Shown here in pieces: positions 17,376 to 25,945 of a DNA stretch of 64,000 bases. This DNA comes from Nonomuraea africana (GTDB lineage: Bacteria; Actinomycetota; Actinomycetes; Streptosporangiales; Streptosporangiaceae). Below the pieces are notes generated by a model. It was not told where the DNA came from, did not search any database, and saw nothing but the letters and a program-made list of their open reading frames with translations. Positions within the stretch are counted from its first letter, which is position 1. Every line of letters begins with the position of its first letter. Both the position numbers and the translations under genes were made by a program. The stretch is taken from contig NZ_JADBEF010000001.1 of assembly GCF_014873535.1 (NCBI RefSeq), forward strand, positions 6,386,001 through 6,450,000. Direction: 5' to 3'.

Positions 17376-18116
17376 CTACTTGGCGTTGGCCTTGAGGTAG
17401 TCGCTGTTCATCCTGGCGATCGTGTCCAGCGGGATCCCCTTCGGGCAGACAGCCGTGCACTCGCCGGTGTTCGTGCATCCGCCGAAGCCCTCGGCGTCCA
17501 TCTGGTCCACCATCGACTTGGCGCGGGCGATCCGCTCCGGCTGGCCCTGCGGCAGCAGCGAGAGGTGGGTGATCTTCGCCGCCGTGAACAGCGAGGCCGA
17601 GCCGTTCGGGCAGGCCGCGACGCAGGCGCCGCAGCCGATGCAGGTGGCCGCGTCGAAGGCGTCGTCGGCGTCCTCCTTGCGCACCGGCAGGCTGTGGGCG
17701 TCGGGCGCCGAACCGGCGGGAACCGAGACGAAGCCACCGGCCTGGATGATGCGGTCGAACGCCGACCTGTCCACGACCAGGTCCTTCACCACCGGGAAGG
17801 GCGCGGCCCGCCACGGCTCGATGGTGACGGTGGCGCCGTCCTCGAAGTGGCGCATGTGCAGCTGGCACGTGGTGGTGGCGCGCTGCTCGCCGTGAGCGAC
17901 GCCGTTGATGACCATGCCGCACATGCCACAGATGCCCTCGCGGCAGTCGTGGTCGAAGGCGATCGGGTCGTCGCCCGCCAGGATCAGCTGCTCGTTGACG
18001 ACGTCGAGCATCTCCAGGAAGGACATGTCGGGAGAGACGTCCTTGGCCTGGTAGGTCACCATCCGGCCGGAGTCCTTGGGACCGCTCTGACGCCAGACCT
18101 TAAGGGTGAGGTTCAC
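17376..18116 (-). CDS. sdhB: Succinate dehydrogenase/fumarate reductase iron-sulfur subunit
   Basis: 246-aa SdhB linking the flavoprotein to the membrane anchor. The [2Fe-2S] ferredoxin domain has CREGICGMCG (about 66-75) and a fourth Cys in TTTCQLH. The [4Fe-4S] motif CIGCGACVAACP is near 155 and the third cluster motif CTNTGECTAVCPKG near 210. The GTG start at 18116 overlaps the sdhA stop codon (GTGA), consistent with translational coupling in the sdhC-sdhA-sdhB operon. Fumarate reductase activity is chemically possible, but the aerobic context favours succinate oxidation. Confidence 0.95.
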   Translation of the reverse strand: MNLTLKVWRQSGPKDSGRMVTYQAKDVSPDMSFLEMLDVVNEQLILAGDDPIAFDHDCREGICGMCGMVINGVAHGEQRATTTCQLHMRHFEDGATVTIEPWRAAPFPVVKDLVVDRSAFDRIIQAGGFVSVPAGSAPDAHSLPVRKEDADDAFDAATCIGCGACVAACPNGSASLFTAAKITHLSLLPQGQPERIARAKSMVDQMDAEGFGGCTNTGECTAVCPKGIPLDTIARMNSDYLKANAK

Positions 18117-20035
18117 TTGTAGCTCCGCTGGCTCATCTTGACGTACTCGTACTCGAGCGGTTCCTTGTGCAACACCGGCCCGTCGGGGGTGTGCTCCCAC
18201 GCCGACACGTGCGCGAAGTTCTCGTCGTCTCGCAACGCCTCACCGTCGGCGTCCTGCGACTCGGCCCTGAAGTGACCGCCGCACGACTCGGTGCGCACCA
18301 GCGCGTCCAGGCACATGAGCTCGGCCAGGTCGAAGAAGTCGGCCACGCGGCCGGCCTTCTCGAGCACCTGGTTGAGCTCCTCGGCGGAGCCGGAGACCTT
18401 GACGTTGCGCCAGAACTCCTCGCGCAGCGAGGGGATCAGCTCCAGGGCCTTGCGCAGCGACTCCTCGGTGCGCTCCATGCCGCAGTAGTCCCACATGATC
18501 TTGCCGAGCTCCCGGTGGAAGGAGTCGGGCGTGCGAGTGCCGTTGATCGACAGCAGCTTGTCGATCTTCGTGCGGACCTTGATCTCGGCCTCGGCGACGG
18601 CCTCCTCGTCGACCTCGCCGTACGGGCCGTTGGCCAGGTAGTCGCCGATGGTGGTCGGCAGCACGAAGTAGCCGTCGGCCAGTCCCTGCATCAGCGCGGA
18701 GGCGCCGAGGCGGTTGGCGCCGTGGTCGGAGAAGTTCGCCTCGCCGATCACGAACAGCCCGGGGATCGTGGACTGCAGGTCGTAGTCCACCCACAGGCCG
18801 CCCATCGTGTAGTGGACGGCCGGGTAGATGCGCATGGGCTGGGTGTAGGGGTCCTCGCCGGTGATGCGCTCGTACATCTCGAAGAGGTTGCCGTACTTCT
18901 TCTCCACCGCGTCCCGGCCGAGCCGGTTGATCGCGTCGCGGAAGTCGAGGTACACGCCCAGCCCGCCGGGGCCGACGCCACGGCCCTCGTCACAGACGTT
19001 CTTGGCGGCGCGGGAGGCGATGTCGCGGGGCACCAGGTTGCCGAAGGCGGGGTAGATCCGCTCCAGGTAGTAGTCGCGCTCGTCGTCGGGGATGTCGCCG
19101 GGGGCGCGCGTGTCGCCCGCCGCCACGGGCACCCAGACCCGGCCGTCGTTGCGCAGCGACTCCGACATCAGCGTCAGCTTCGACTGGTACTCGCCCGACA
19201 CCGGGATGCAGGTCGGGTGGATCTGCGTATAGCAGGGGTTGGCGAAGTAGGCGCCCTTCTCGTGCGCCCGCCAGATCGCCGTGGTGTTGCAGCCCTTGGC
19301 GTTCGTGGACAGGTAGAAGACGTTGCCGTAGCCGCCGGTGGCCAGCACGACCGCGTCGGCCATGTGCCGCTCGATCTCGCCGGTCACCATGTCGCGCACG
19401 ATGATGCCGCGCGCCCTGCCGTCGGAGACGATCAGCTCGAGCATCTCGTGCCTGGTGAACATCTCCACGGTCCCGGCCGCTACCTGGCGCTCCAGCGCCT
19501 GGTAGGCGCCGAGCAGCAGCTGCTGGCCCGTCTGGCCCCTGGCGTAGAAGGTGCGAGAGACCTGCGCGCCGCCGAAGGAGCGGGTGTCGAGCAGCCCGCC
19601 GTACTCACGGGCGAACGGCACACCCTGCGCGACGGCCTGGTCGATGATGTTCACCGACACCTGGGCCAGGCGGTAGACGTTCGACTCGCGGGCGCGGAAG
19701 TCGCCGCCCTTCACGGTGTCGTAGAACAGCCGGTAGATCGAGTCGCCGTCGCCCCGGTAGTTCTTCGCGGCGTTGATGCCACCCTGCGCGGCGATGGAGT
19801 GCGCGCGGCGCGGTGAGTCCTGGTAGCAGAAGGACTTCACGTTGTAGCCCAGCTCGCCCAGGGTCGCGGCGGCCGAGCCGCCCGCCAGGCCGGTGCCGAC
19901 CACGATGACCTGAAGCTTGCGCTTGTTGGCCGGGTTGACCAGCTTGGCGCTGAACTTCCGCTTCTCCCAGCGCTCCTCGATGGGACCCGCGGGAGCCTTG
20001 GTGTCCCTGATCTCCGTGCCCTCGGTGTACTTCAC
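18113..20035 (-). CDS. sdhA: Succinate dehydrogenase flavoprotein subunit
   Basis: 640-aa FAD subunit of the complex that oxidises succinate to fumarate and passes electrons to quinone. Visible are the dinucleotide-binding VVGTGLAGGSAAAT (about 40), AHSIAAQGGINAA carrying the FAD-linked His, the ATGGYGNVF block, QIHPTCIP in the active site and GEANFSDHGANRLG near the C-terminal FAD site. The GTG at 20035 overlaps the sdhC stop (GTGA); extending further upstream would run antisense-like into sdhC. It belongs to the type paired with a single cytochrome b558 anchor. Confidence 0.95.
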   Translation of the reverse strand: MKYTEGTEIRDTKAPAGPIEERWEKRKFSAKLVNPANKRKLQVIVVGTGLAGGSAAATLGELGYNVKSFCYQDSPRRAHSIAAQGGINAAKNYRGDGDSIYRLFYDTVKGGDFRARESNVYRLAQVSVNIIDQAVAQGVPFAREYGGLLDTRSFGGAQVSRTFYARGQTGQQLLLGAYQALERQVAAGTVEMFTRHEMLELIVSDGRARGIIVRDMVTGEIERHMADAVVLATGGYGNVFYLSTNAKGCNTTAIWRAHEKGAYFANPCYTQIHPTCIPVSGEYQSKLTLMSESLRNDGRVWVPVAAGDTRAPGDIPDDERDYYLERIYPAFGNLVPRDIASRAAKNVCDEGRGVGPGGLGVYLDFRDAINRLGRDAVEKKYGNLFEMYERITGEDPYTQPMRIYPAVHYTMGGLWVDYDLQSTIPGLFVIGEANFSDHGANRLGASALMQGLADGYFVLPTTIGDYLANGPYGEVDEEAVAEAEIKVRTKIDKLLSINGTRTPDSFHRELGKIMWDYCGMERTEESLRKALELIPSLREEFWRNVKVSGSAEELNQVLEKAGRVADFFDLAELMCLDALVRTESCGGHFRAESQDADGEALRDDENFAHVSAWEHTPDGPVLHKEPLEYEYVKMSQRSYK

Positions 20036-20790
20036 TTCACCACTCCAGTCATGACGGCGATCGGCACCGCGAGGAACCCGAGGACCAGCACGGCCGAGAC
20101 CAGGGCGGCCACGGCGTTCAGGGTCTTGTAGCGGCTGCCGTTCGACCAGCCGAGCGTCTGGAACATGCTCCACAGGCCGTGCCGGAGGTGGAGGCCCACC
20201 ATCACGACGGCCACGACGTAGAAGAGGGTGACCCACCAACGCCCTGGCTGGAAGCCGTCGACCAGCCTCTCGGACGGCGCCGAGTCGAACCCGGCGGGGT
20301 TGACCACGCCGAAGGTGAGGTCGAGCAGGTGCCAGATCACGAACAGCGCGATGGTGATGCCGCCGAACCGCATGATGTGCGTCGTGTAGCCCTTGGCCTG
20401 CGACTTCTTCACCGCGTACTTCACCGGGCGGGCCTTGCTGGCGCGCCTGGCCAGCGAGATGGCCGCCCACATGTGCAGGACGACGCTGGCGAACAGCACC
20501 ACTTCGACGAGCGTCAGCAGCGTGCGGTACGGCACGAGCGGCTCGCCCATGGTCCGCAGGAAGTGGGCGTACTCGTCGAACGAGTCCTTGCTCAGGAAGA
20601 TCTTGAGGTTGCCCGTCATGTGGCCGAGGAGGAAGATCACCAGGATGGCGCCCGTGACGGCCATCACGGCCTTCTTGCCGTTGGAGGAGCCCAGGAACCC
20701 GCCGGACTTCTTGGGCGTTGCAGGCTTGGGAGCCTTCGCGGGGGAGCTAACCGGCGCGGTGGCGGACCCGCGCTCAATCGTGGCTGTCAC
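20032..20790 (-). CDS. sdhC: Succinate dehydrogenase cytochrome b558 subunit
   Basis: 252-aa membrane anchor with five hydrophobic helices (about 40-60, 90-115, 140-165, 185-205, 225-245), typical of the single-subunit diheme b558 family. His residues positioned for heme ligation include LLGHMTGN, VLHMWAA, VIWHLLDL and GLHLRHG. The N-terminus is Ala/Pro/Lys-rich and cytoplasmic. The start is a GTG at 20790. It is the first gene of the sdhCAB operon and diverges from a LysR regulator, which may control it. Confidence 0.92.
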   Translation of the reverse strand: MTATIERGSATAPVSSPAKAPKPATPKKSGGFLGSSNGKKAVMAVTGAILVIFLLGHMTGNLKIFLSKDSFDEYAHFLRTMGEPLVPYRTLLTLVEVVLFASVVLHMWAAISLARRASKARPVKYAVKKSQAKGYTTHIMRFGGITIALFVIWHLLDLTFGVVNPAGFDSAPSERLVDGFQPGRWWVTLFYVVAVVMVGLHLRHGLWSMFQTLGWSNGSRYKTLNAVAALVSAVLVLGFLAVPIAVMTGVVK

Positions 20791-20920
20791 GTCTTCCGAC
20801 GCTAATTAAGCTGCGATTATCCGTCCAAGTCATCATGGTTCTCGTTTCGATAGCCAGGGGCTATTTGCCGGGCAGGAAGCGGCCTGTGCCCCGCCGCGGT
20901 GCGATCAATGTCACACCCCG

Positions 20921-20926
20921 TACGCT
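20921..20926 (+). promoter_or_regulatory. -10 hexamer TACGCT of the lysR gene (leaderless)
   Basis: TACGCT followed by 7 nt (GTGGAAA) and the GTG start codon at 20934. The purine-rich 7-mer could also serve as a very short ribosome site, but the spacing fits a leaderless start. Confidence 0.5.
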
Positions 20927-20933
20927 GTGGAAA

Positions 20934-21917
20934 GTGCAGCTCCAGCAGCTCGCCTACTTCGTCGCGGTGGCGGAGACCAGGCACTTCACCCAGGCCGCCG
21001 AACGCATGCGCGTCGCGCAGCCGTCGCTGAGCAAGCAGATCAAGGCGCTGGAGACCGAGCTGGGCGCGCCACTGTTCTCCCGCGCGCGCGGGAACGTCAC
21101 GCTCACGCCCGCGGGCGAGGCCCTGCTGCCGCTGGCGCGCCGGATGCTGGCCGACGCCGACACCGCCCGCCAGGAGGTCGCCGAGCTGGCCGGGTTGAGG
21201 CGAGGCAGGGTACGGCTCGGCGCCACCCCCTCCCTCTGCGCCGGACTGCTGGCCGACGCGCTGGCCCGCTTCCACCGTGAGTACCCGGGGATCGAGCTGC
21301 TCGTCGAGGAGGGCGGCTCCCGCGACCTGGTCAGGGCGCTCGCCAGAGGGCAGCTCGACCTCTCGGTGATCATCATGCCGCTGCAGAGCGACGATCCCGC
21401 CCTGGTGACCGAGGAGATCCTGCGGGAGAACCTCGTGGTCGCCTCGCCTTCGCACGCCCGGGTCCGCCGGCCGTACCTGCGGATCGAGGACCTGCGCGGG
21501 CGGCCGATGGTGATGTTCAGGCGGGGCTACGACCTCAGGGAGGCCACGCTGGCCGCCTGCCGGCAGGCGGGGTTCGAGCCAAGGTTCGCGGTCGAGGGCG
21601 GCGAGATGGACGCCGTGCTGCGCTTCGTCGAAGCGGGACTGGGTGTGGCCGTGGTGCCGTCGATGGTGCTGGACGGCCGTCCGGGACTGACCGGCATTCC
21701 CCTCGCGCCGCCCGGGCTGCGCCGTACGATCGCATTGGCACACCGGAAGGACGTCGAGCCGACCAGGGCCGCACAGGCCTTTCGCGCGACCTTGCTCTTC
21801 TTCCTCGCGGAAGCGGACCATGGGGGCGAACTCCCCCAAGGCGTCGAGCTCATCAGAGGTGTACGTGACAGCGCACGGCCTTCCAGAGATGCCTCCCCTG
21901 CTGCTGATCGAGGATGA
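20934..21917 (+). CDS. LysR-family transcriptional regulator
   Basis: 327-aa LysR protein. The winged HTH is at residues 1-60 (FTQAAERMRVAQPSLSKQIK), with a substrate-binding domain from about 90 to 295. The start GTG 20934 gives the canonical MQLQQLAYF-type N-terminus. It is divergent from sdhCAB with a 143-bp intergenic space, the usual geometry for a LysR regulator and its target, so control of succinate dehydrogenase is plausible but unproven. Its 3' end overlaps the next gene by 53 bp. Confidence 0.9.
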   Translation: MQLQQLAYFVAVAETRHFTQAAERMRVAQPSLSKQIKALETELGAPLFSRARGNVTLTPAGEALLPLARRMLADADTARQEVAELAGLRRGRVRLGATPSLCAGLLADALARFHREYPGIELLVEEGGSRDLVRALARGQLDLSVIIMPLQSDDPALVTEEILRENLVVASPSHARVRRPYLRIEDLRGRPMVMFRRGYDLREATLAACRQAGFEPRFAVEGGEMDAVLRFVEAGLGVAVVPSMVLDGRPGLTGIPLAPPGLRRTIALAHRKDVEPTRAAQAFRATLLFFLAEADHGGELPQGVELIRGVRDSARPSRDASPAADRG

Positions 21918-23016
21918 CGCGGGTGACGCCTTCCTGGTCGAGGAACTGCTCCAGGAAGTGGAGAAGCCGCCCACGATCACCTGGGCGCGCAGCATCGCCG
22001 AGGCCAGGCAGCGCTTCAGCCCCGACATCCAGTGCGTGCTGGTCGACCTGTCGCTGCCCGACGCCGACGGCATGGAGGCGCTGCGCCAGGTGCTGGCCAT
22101 GGCGCCCGACGTGGCCGTGCTGGTGCTGACCGGGCTCAACGACGCCCACGTGGGCATCGCCGCCGTGGCCGCGGGCGCCGAAGACTTCCTGGTCAAGCAG
22201 GACGTCGACGCCCGCCTGCTGGCCAGGGCGATCCGCTACGCCATCGAGCGCAAGCGCGCCGACCTGGCCCACCAGCGGCTCATCCAGTCGGAGCTGACCG
22301 GCAGGGAGAACACCCGCCTGGAACACGGCCTGCTGCCCGTGCCGCTGCTCCCGCCAGGCCCCGTCGACCATCAGAGTCGCTACCTGCCCGGACGGCAGCG
22401 ATCCCTGCTCGCGGGCGACTTCTACGACGCCGTGCAGGGCCCCGACGGCGCGATCCACAGCGTCATCGGCGACGTGTGCGGCCACGGCCCTGACGAGGCG
22501 GCGCTCGGCGTGGCGCTGCGCATCGCCTGGCGGACGCTGACGCTGGCCGGCATCCACGGCAACGAGGCGCTCCGCACCCTCGACACCGTGCTCAAGCACG
22601 AGCGCAGGTCACCGGAGATCTTCACCACGCTCTGCACCGCCACGATCGACCCCTCACTGCGGCACGCGACCATGCACCTGGTCGGCCACCCGCCACCGGT
22701 GCTGATCAGAGAGGGGCGACTCGACGTGGTGCGCGGCGGGCCCTCGGGTCCGCCTCTCGGCATCTTCGCCGACGTGGAGTGGCGCGCCATCGACGTGCCA
22801 CTCGGCGACGAGTGGTCGGTGCTCCTCTACACCGACGGGCTGATCGAGGCGACCGTCGGCGGCGGGCCCGGTCTGCTCGGCACAGACGGCCTGCTGTCGA
22901 TCATCCGGAACCACGGCGGGATCGACCTCGACCAGATCATCGACAGGGTGACAGAGATCAACAGAGAGGCGCTCTCCGATGACCTGGCCGCGGTGCTGAT
23001 CTCCAGGAAGGGATGA
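21865..23016 (+). CDS. Response regulator with PP2C/SpoIIE phosphatase output
   Basis: 383-aa protein. The receiver domain is about residues 9-130 (LIEDDAGDAF, phospho-Asp in CVLVDLSLPDADG, Lys in FLVKQDVD). The C-terminal PP2C-type Ser phosphatase (RsbU-like) is about 165-380, with AGDFYDA, IGDVCGHGPDEA, GHPPPVL and LYTDGLIEA carrying the metal-binding Asp residues. Such proteins dephosphorylate anti-sigma factor antagonists in partner-switching cascades. GTG 21865 has AGAGG 5 nt upstream; a later ATG at 21889 is also possible. It is the first gene of a three-gene signalling operon. Confidence 0.9.
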   Translation: MTAHGLPEMPPLLLIEDDAGDAFLVEELLQEVEKPPTITWARSIAEARQRFSPDIQCVLVDLSLPDADGMEALRQVLAMAPDVAVLVLTGLNDAHVGIAAVAAGAEDFLVKQDVDARLLARAIRYAIERKRADLAHQRLIQSELTGRENTRLEHGLLPVPLLPPGPVDHQSRYLPGRQRSLLAGDFYDAVQGPDGAIHSVIGDVCGHGPDEAALGVALRIAWRTLTLAGIHGNEALRTLDTVLKHERRSPEIFTTLCTATIDPSLRHATMHLVGHPPPVLIREGRLDVVRGGPSGPPLGIFADVEWRAIDVPLGDEWSVLLYTDGLIEATVGGGPGLLGTDGLLSIIRNHGGIDLDQIIDRVTEINREALSDDLAAVLISRKG

Positions 23017-23019
23017 GCG

Positions 23020-24534
23020 ATGGCCCGCCCGCGCCCGCTGCCCCCGCCCCAACCACCCATCGGGTACGGCAGGCTGCCCATCGGCCGCTGGTTCGTGTTC
23101 GCGGGCGTCGTCGGCCTGCTCGTCCTGGTGGCGGGCGCGATGCTCACGACCGGCACGCTCACGCGGTTCTCCGAGGCGCGGCACGAGGTGATCGACGTCG
23201 TGGACCCCGCGGCGCTGGCCACGCTCGATCTGTCGGTGGCGCTGACAGCCCAGGAGGACGCCGTCAGGAGCTTCGGCCTGACCGCGGACAGCCGGTACCT
23301 CTCCGCCTACGCGCGGGCGCGCAGCGACGAGAAGGCGGCCCTCGGCCGCATCGAGAGGCTCGTCCCCGGCCCGCGGCTGGAGGCCGTCAGACAGGCGAGC
23401 GCCGCGTGGCGCACGCAGTCCGCCGAGCCCGTCCTCGGGGGCGCGGCGCCGACGAAGGAGCACACCGAGGTCAACGACCTCAGGTTCGGCGAGGTCCGGG
23501 CGGCGCTCAACGCCCAGCGCGCCCATCTCGAGTCACTCCACGCCGCCAAGAGCCGCCAGCTGGAGCAGCGGGCGAGCACCCTCACCTTCGCGCTCGGCAT
23601 GCTGGCCGCCGTCCTGGTGGGGGTGCTGGTCCTGATCGGCCTGATCGTCAGGCACGTCGTGCTGCTCCCGGTGGCCGAGCTGACCGCGCAGGTCAGGGCC
23701 GTCGCCCAGGGCGACTTCGACCGTTCGCTCAAGGTCGACCGTCCGGCGGAGCTGTCGGAGCTGTCCGGCCACATCGACGCGATGCGCCGCAGGATCCTCG
23801 CCCAGTGGCGGCGCTCGGAGGAGCAGGCCGAGGAGCTCAGGCGCTCCAACGGCGAGCTCGAGCAGTTCGCCTACGTGGCCAGCCACGACCTCCAGGAGCC
23901 GCTGCGCAAGGTGGCCAGCTTCACCCAGATGCTGGAGCAGCGCTACGGCGACCAGCTCGACGACCGGGCCAAGCAGTACATCTCCTTCGCCGTCGACGGC
24001 GCCAAGCGGATGCAGGCCCTCATCAACGACCTTCTCGACTTCTCCAGGGTCGGCAGGATCGGCGGGGAGAAGGTGCCGCTCGACAGCGCGCTTCCGCTGG
24101 CCGACGCCCTGCACAACCTCGCCGCGCGGGTCGCGGAGACGGGGGCCCGCGTCACCCACGGCCCGCTGCCCGAGGTCGTCGGGAACAGGTCGCAGCTCAC
24201 CCAGGTCTTCCAGAACCTCATCGGCAACGCGATCAAGTTCAGGGGCGACGAGCCGCCCGCGGTCCATATCGAGGCCCGCGAGGTGGCGGACGACATGTGG
24301 GAGTTCTCCTGCGCGGACAACGGGATCGGCATCGAGGAGAAGTACGCTGACAAGATCTTCCTGATCTTCCAGCGCCTGCACACCCGCGACCGCTATCCCG
24401 GGACGGGCATCGGGCTGGCGGTCTGCAGGAAGATCGTGGACTATCACGGGGGCCGGATCTGGTTGGACAGTCAGCAGCGGGAGGGTCGGGGCGCCACCGT
24501 GCGGTGGACTCTGCCAGGCAGGAGCCATGAATGA
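23020..24534 (+). CDS. Sensor histidine kinase, CHASE3-HAMP-HisKA
   Basis: 504-aa membrane kinase. Transmembrane helices are at about 24-45 and 190-215, flanking a ~145-residue extracellular helical CHASE3-like sensor. A HAMP linker (LLPVAELTAQVRAVAQGDFD), a coiled region and the phosphoacceptor box ASHDLQEPLRKV (about 290) follow. The HATPase domain has NLIGNAIKFR, DNGIGIEEKYADKIF and GTGIGLAVCRKIV. The HisKA subtype resembles bacteriophytochrome-type kinases that pair with Rcp1-like receivers, which is exactly what follows. It starts 3 bp after the phosphatase gene and overlaps the next gene by ATGA. Confidence 0.93.
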   Translation: MARPRPLPPPQPPIGYGRLPIGRWFVFAGVVGLLVLVAGAMLTTGTLTRFSEARHEVIDVVDPAALATLDLSVALTAQEDAVRSFGLTADSRYLSAYARARSDEKAALGRIERLVPGPRLEAVRQASAAWRTQSAEPVLGGAAPTKEHTEVNDLRFGEVRAALNAQRAHLESLHAAKSRQLEQRASTLTFALGMLAAVLVGVLVLIGLIVRHVVLLPVAELTAQVRAVAQGDFDRSLKVDRPAELSELSGHIDAMRRRILAQWRRSEEQAEELRRSNGELEQFAYVASHDLQEPLRKVASFTQMLEQRYGDQLDDRAKQYISFAVDGAKRMQALINDLLDFSRVGRIGGEKVPLDSALPLADALHNLAARVAETGARVTHGPLPEVVGNRSQLTQVFQNLIGNAIKFRGDEPPAVHIEAREVADDMWEFSCADNGIGIEEKYADKIFLIFQRLHTRDRYPGTGIGLAVCRKIVDYHGGRIWLDSQQREGRGATVRWTLPGRSHE

Positions 24535-24980
24535 ACGACGCGCGCCCCATCGACGTGCTGCTCGTCGAGGACGACCCGGGCGACGTGCTCCTGACCAGAG
24601 AGGCGTTCGAGCTCAACGAGGTGCGCAACAGGCTGCACGTCGTCAACGACGGCGAGGAGGCCATGGCCTTCCTTCGCCGGCAGGGCGGCTACGCGTCGGC
24701 GCCCAGGCCCGACATGATGCTGCTCGATCTCAACCTGCCGCGCAAGGACGGCAGGGAGGTGCTGGCCGACGTCAAGAGTGACCCCGATCTGCGCAGCATC
24801 CCCATCGTGGTGCTGACCACCTCCGAGGCGGAGGAGGACATCCTGCACAGCTACCGCCTGCACGCCAATGCGTATGTGGCGAAACCGGTGGATTTTCACC
24901 AGTTCATCCGAGTTGTCCGCCAAATCGATGATTTCTTTGTCGGCGTGGTTAAGCTCCCGCCCCCTGGGCAGCGCTTCTGA
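24531..24980 (+). CDS. Stand-alone receiver protein, Rcp1-like
   Basis: 149-aa single-domain response regulator with no DNA-binding output. It has VEDDPGDVLLTREAF (acidic pocket), phospho-Asp in MMLLDLNLPRKDG (about 66), the Thr switch in VVLTTSEAEED, and conserved Lys in YVAKPVDFHQF. This is the Rcp1/phytochrome-partner type. It overlaps the kinase gene by 4 bp and probably relays phosphate between the kinase and the phosphatase-linked receiver two genes upstream. Confidence 0.92.
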   Translation: MNDARPIDVLLVEDDPGDVLLTREAFELNEVRNRLHVVNDGEEAMAFLRRQGGYASAPRPDMMLLDLNLPRKDGREVLADVKSDPDLRSIPIVVLTTSEAEEDILHSYRLHANAYVAKPVDFHQFIRVVRQIDDFFVGVVKLPPPGQRF

Positions 24981-24986
24981 CTGAGA

Positions 24987-25037
24987 GGTGACAGGAATCA
25001 CACGCGGTCATCCAAAAAGTGAGTGACCCTTCTCACA
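24987..25037. promoter_or_regulatory. Two CRP/Rex-like palindromes upstream of the second sdh operon
   Basis: GGTGA-N6-TCACA at 24987-25002 and AGTGA-N6-TCACA at 25022-25037 each match the TGTGA-N6-TCACA pattern at 9 of 10 defined positions and are 35 bp apart. This is the consensus of actinobacterial CRP/GlxR proteins; it also resembles Rex sites, but the A/T next to each half-site expected for Rex is missing. A candidate -10 TAACGT follows at 25057-25062. cAMP or redox control of succinate dehydrogenase is inferred. Confidence 0.5.
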
Positions 25038-25141
25038 AAACCCGATGGCGTCGTCGTAACGTATCCCCCACCAATGCGCGAGAGGCGAGTGATTCCACCA
25101 CCCTCGCAGCAGCCATTCCGCGGGAGGTGGAGAGATCCGCG

Positions 25142-25933
25142 ATGACCCAGACGACACCTGAACCCCAGGTCAGAAGACAACGCGCGCAAGTGAAGGTGCG
25201 CACGTTCCGCACGGACCGATGGTGGCTCGCCCCGCTACTGACCTTTCTGGGGCTGATGTCCTTTCTTGTCTACGGTGTGTGGGCGATCATCGACAACAGT
25301 TACTACGTGCCGGTGGCCGAGTACATCGCACCGTTCGCGTCCCCGTGCCTGGCGACCTCGTGTCCCGAGGGAGCCCGCTTCCTCGGATTTGCCCCGTTCG
25401 GCGACTGGTACACCCTGCCGCCGGGGCTGCTGATCCTCGGCCTGCCCGGCGGCTTCAGGTTCACCTGCTACTACTACCGCAAGTCCTACTACCGCTCGTT
25501 CTGGCTGTCTCCGCCCGCTTGCGCCGTCCAGGAGCCGCATGGCAAGTACACCGGCGAGACGCGCTTCCCGCTGATCATCCAGAACATCCACCGCTACTTC
25601 TTCTACGCGGCGATCGTGATCGGCCTCGTCCTCGCCTACGACGCGGTTCTCGCGCTGATCCACAAGCCGCTTGGCCTCGGCACCTGGATCCTGATCGCCA
25701 ACGCGATCCTGATCAACGCCTACACGCTCTCGTGCCACTCCTGCAGGCACATCACCGCCGGGCGACTCAACCACTTCTCCCGGCACCCGGTGCGCTACAA
25801 GGCCTGGACGTTCGTCTCCAAGCTCAACGCCAAGCACCAGCCGCTCGCCTGGGCGTCGATGTTCTCGGTGATGGGCGCGGACCTCTACGTCCGTCTCGTG
25901 GCCAAGGGCCTCATCAACTTCCCGTACGCGTAA
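25142..25933 (+). CDS. Succinate dehydrogenase membrane anchor, Sdh1 type
   Basis: 263-aa membrane protein, first gene of a second succinate dehydrogenase operon. About five hydrophobic helices are visible (residues ~25-48, 75-100, 140-165, 170-190, 225-245). It carries an unusual set of Cys and His: CLATSC, FTCYYY, PPAC, NIHRYF and SCHSCRHI. The order anchor-flavoprotein-iron-sulfur matches mycobacterial Sdh1, whose anchor is reported to hold a Rieske-type cluster; those Cys/His are candidate ligands here. ATG 25142 follows a purine-rich GGAGGTGGAGAG. The 12-bp gap to sdhA supports an operon. Confidence 0.85.
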   Translation: MTQTTPEPQVRRQRAQVKVRTFRTDRWWLAPLLTFLGLMSFLVYGVWAIIDNSYYVPVAEYIAPFASPCLATSCPEGARFLGFAPFGDWYTLPPGLLILGLPGGFRFTCYYYRKSYYRSFWLSPPACAVQEPHGKYTGETRFPLIIQNIHRYFFYAAIVIGLVLAYDAVLALIHKPLGLGTWILIANAILINAYTLSCHSCRHITAGRLNHFSRHPVRYKAWTFVSKLNAKHQPLAWASMFSVMGADLYVRLVAKGLINFPYA

Positions 25934-25945
25934 GGACCCCAACAA

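Noticed and set aside
24987..25037. Firm assignment of the palindromes as Rex sites
   Set aside because: Rex sites usually need TGTGAA and TTCACA; the inner A/T are absent in both boxes, so a CRP/GlxR site fits as well or better.
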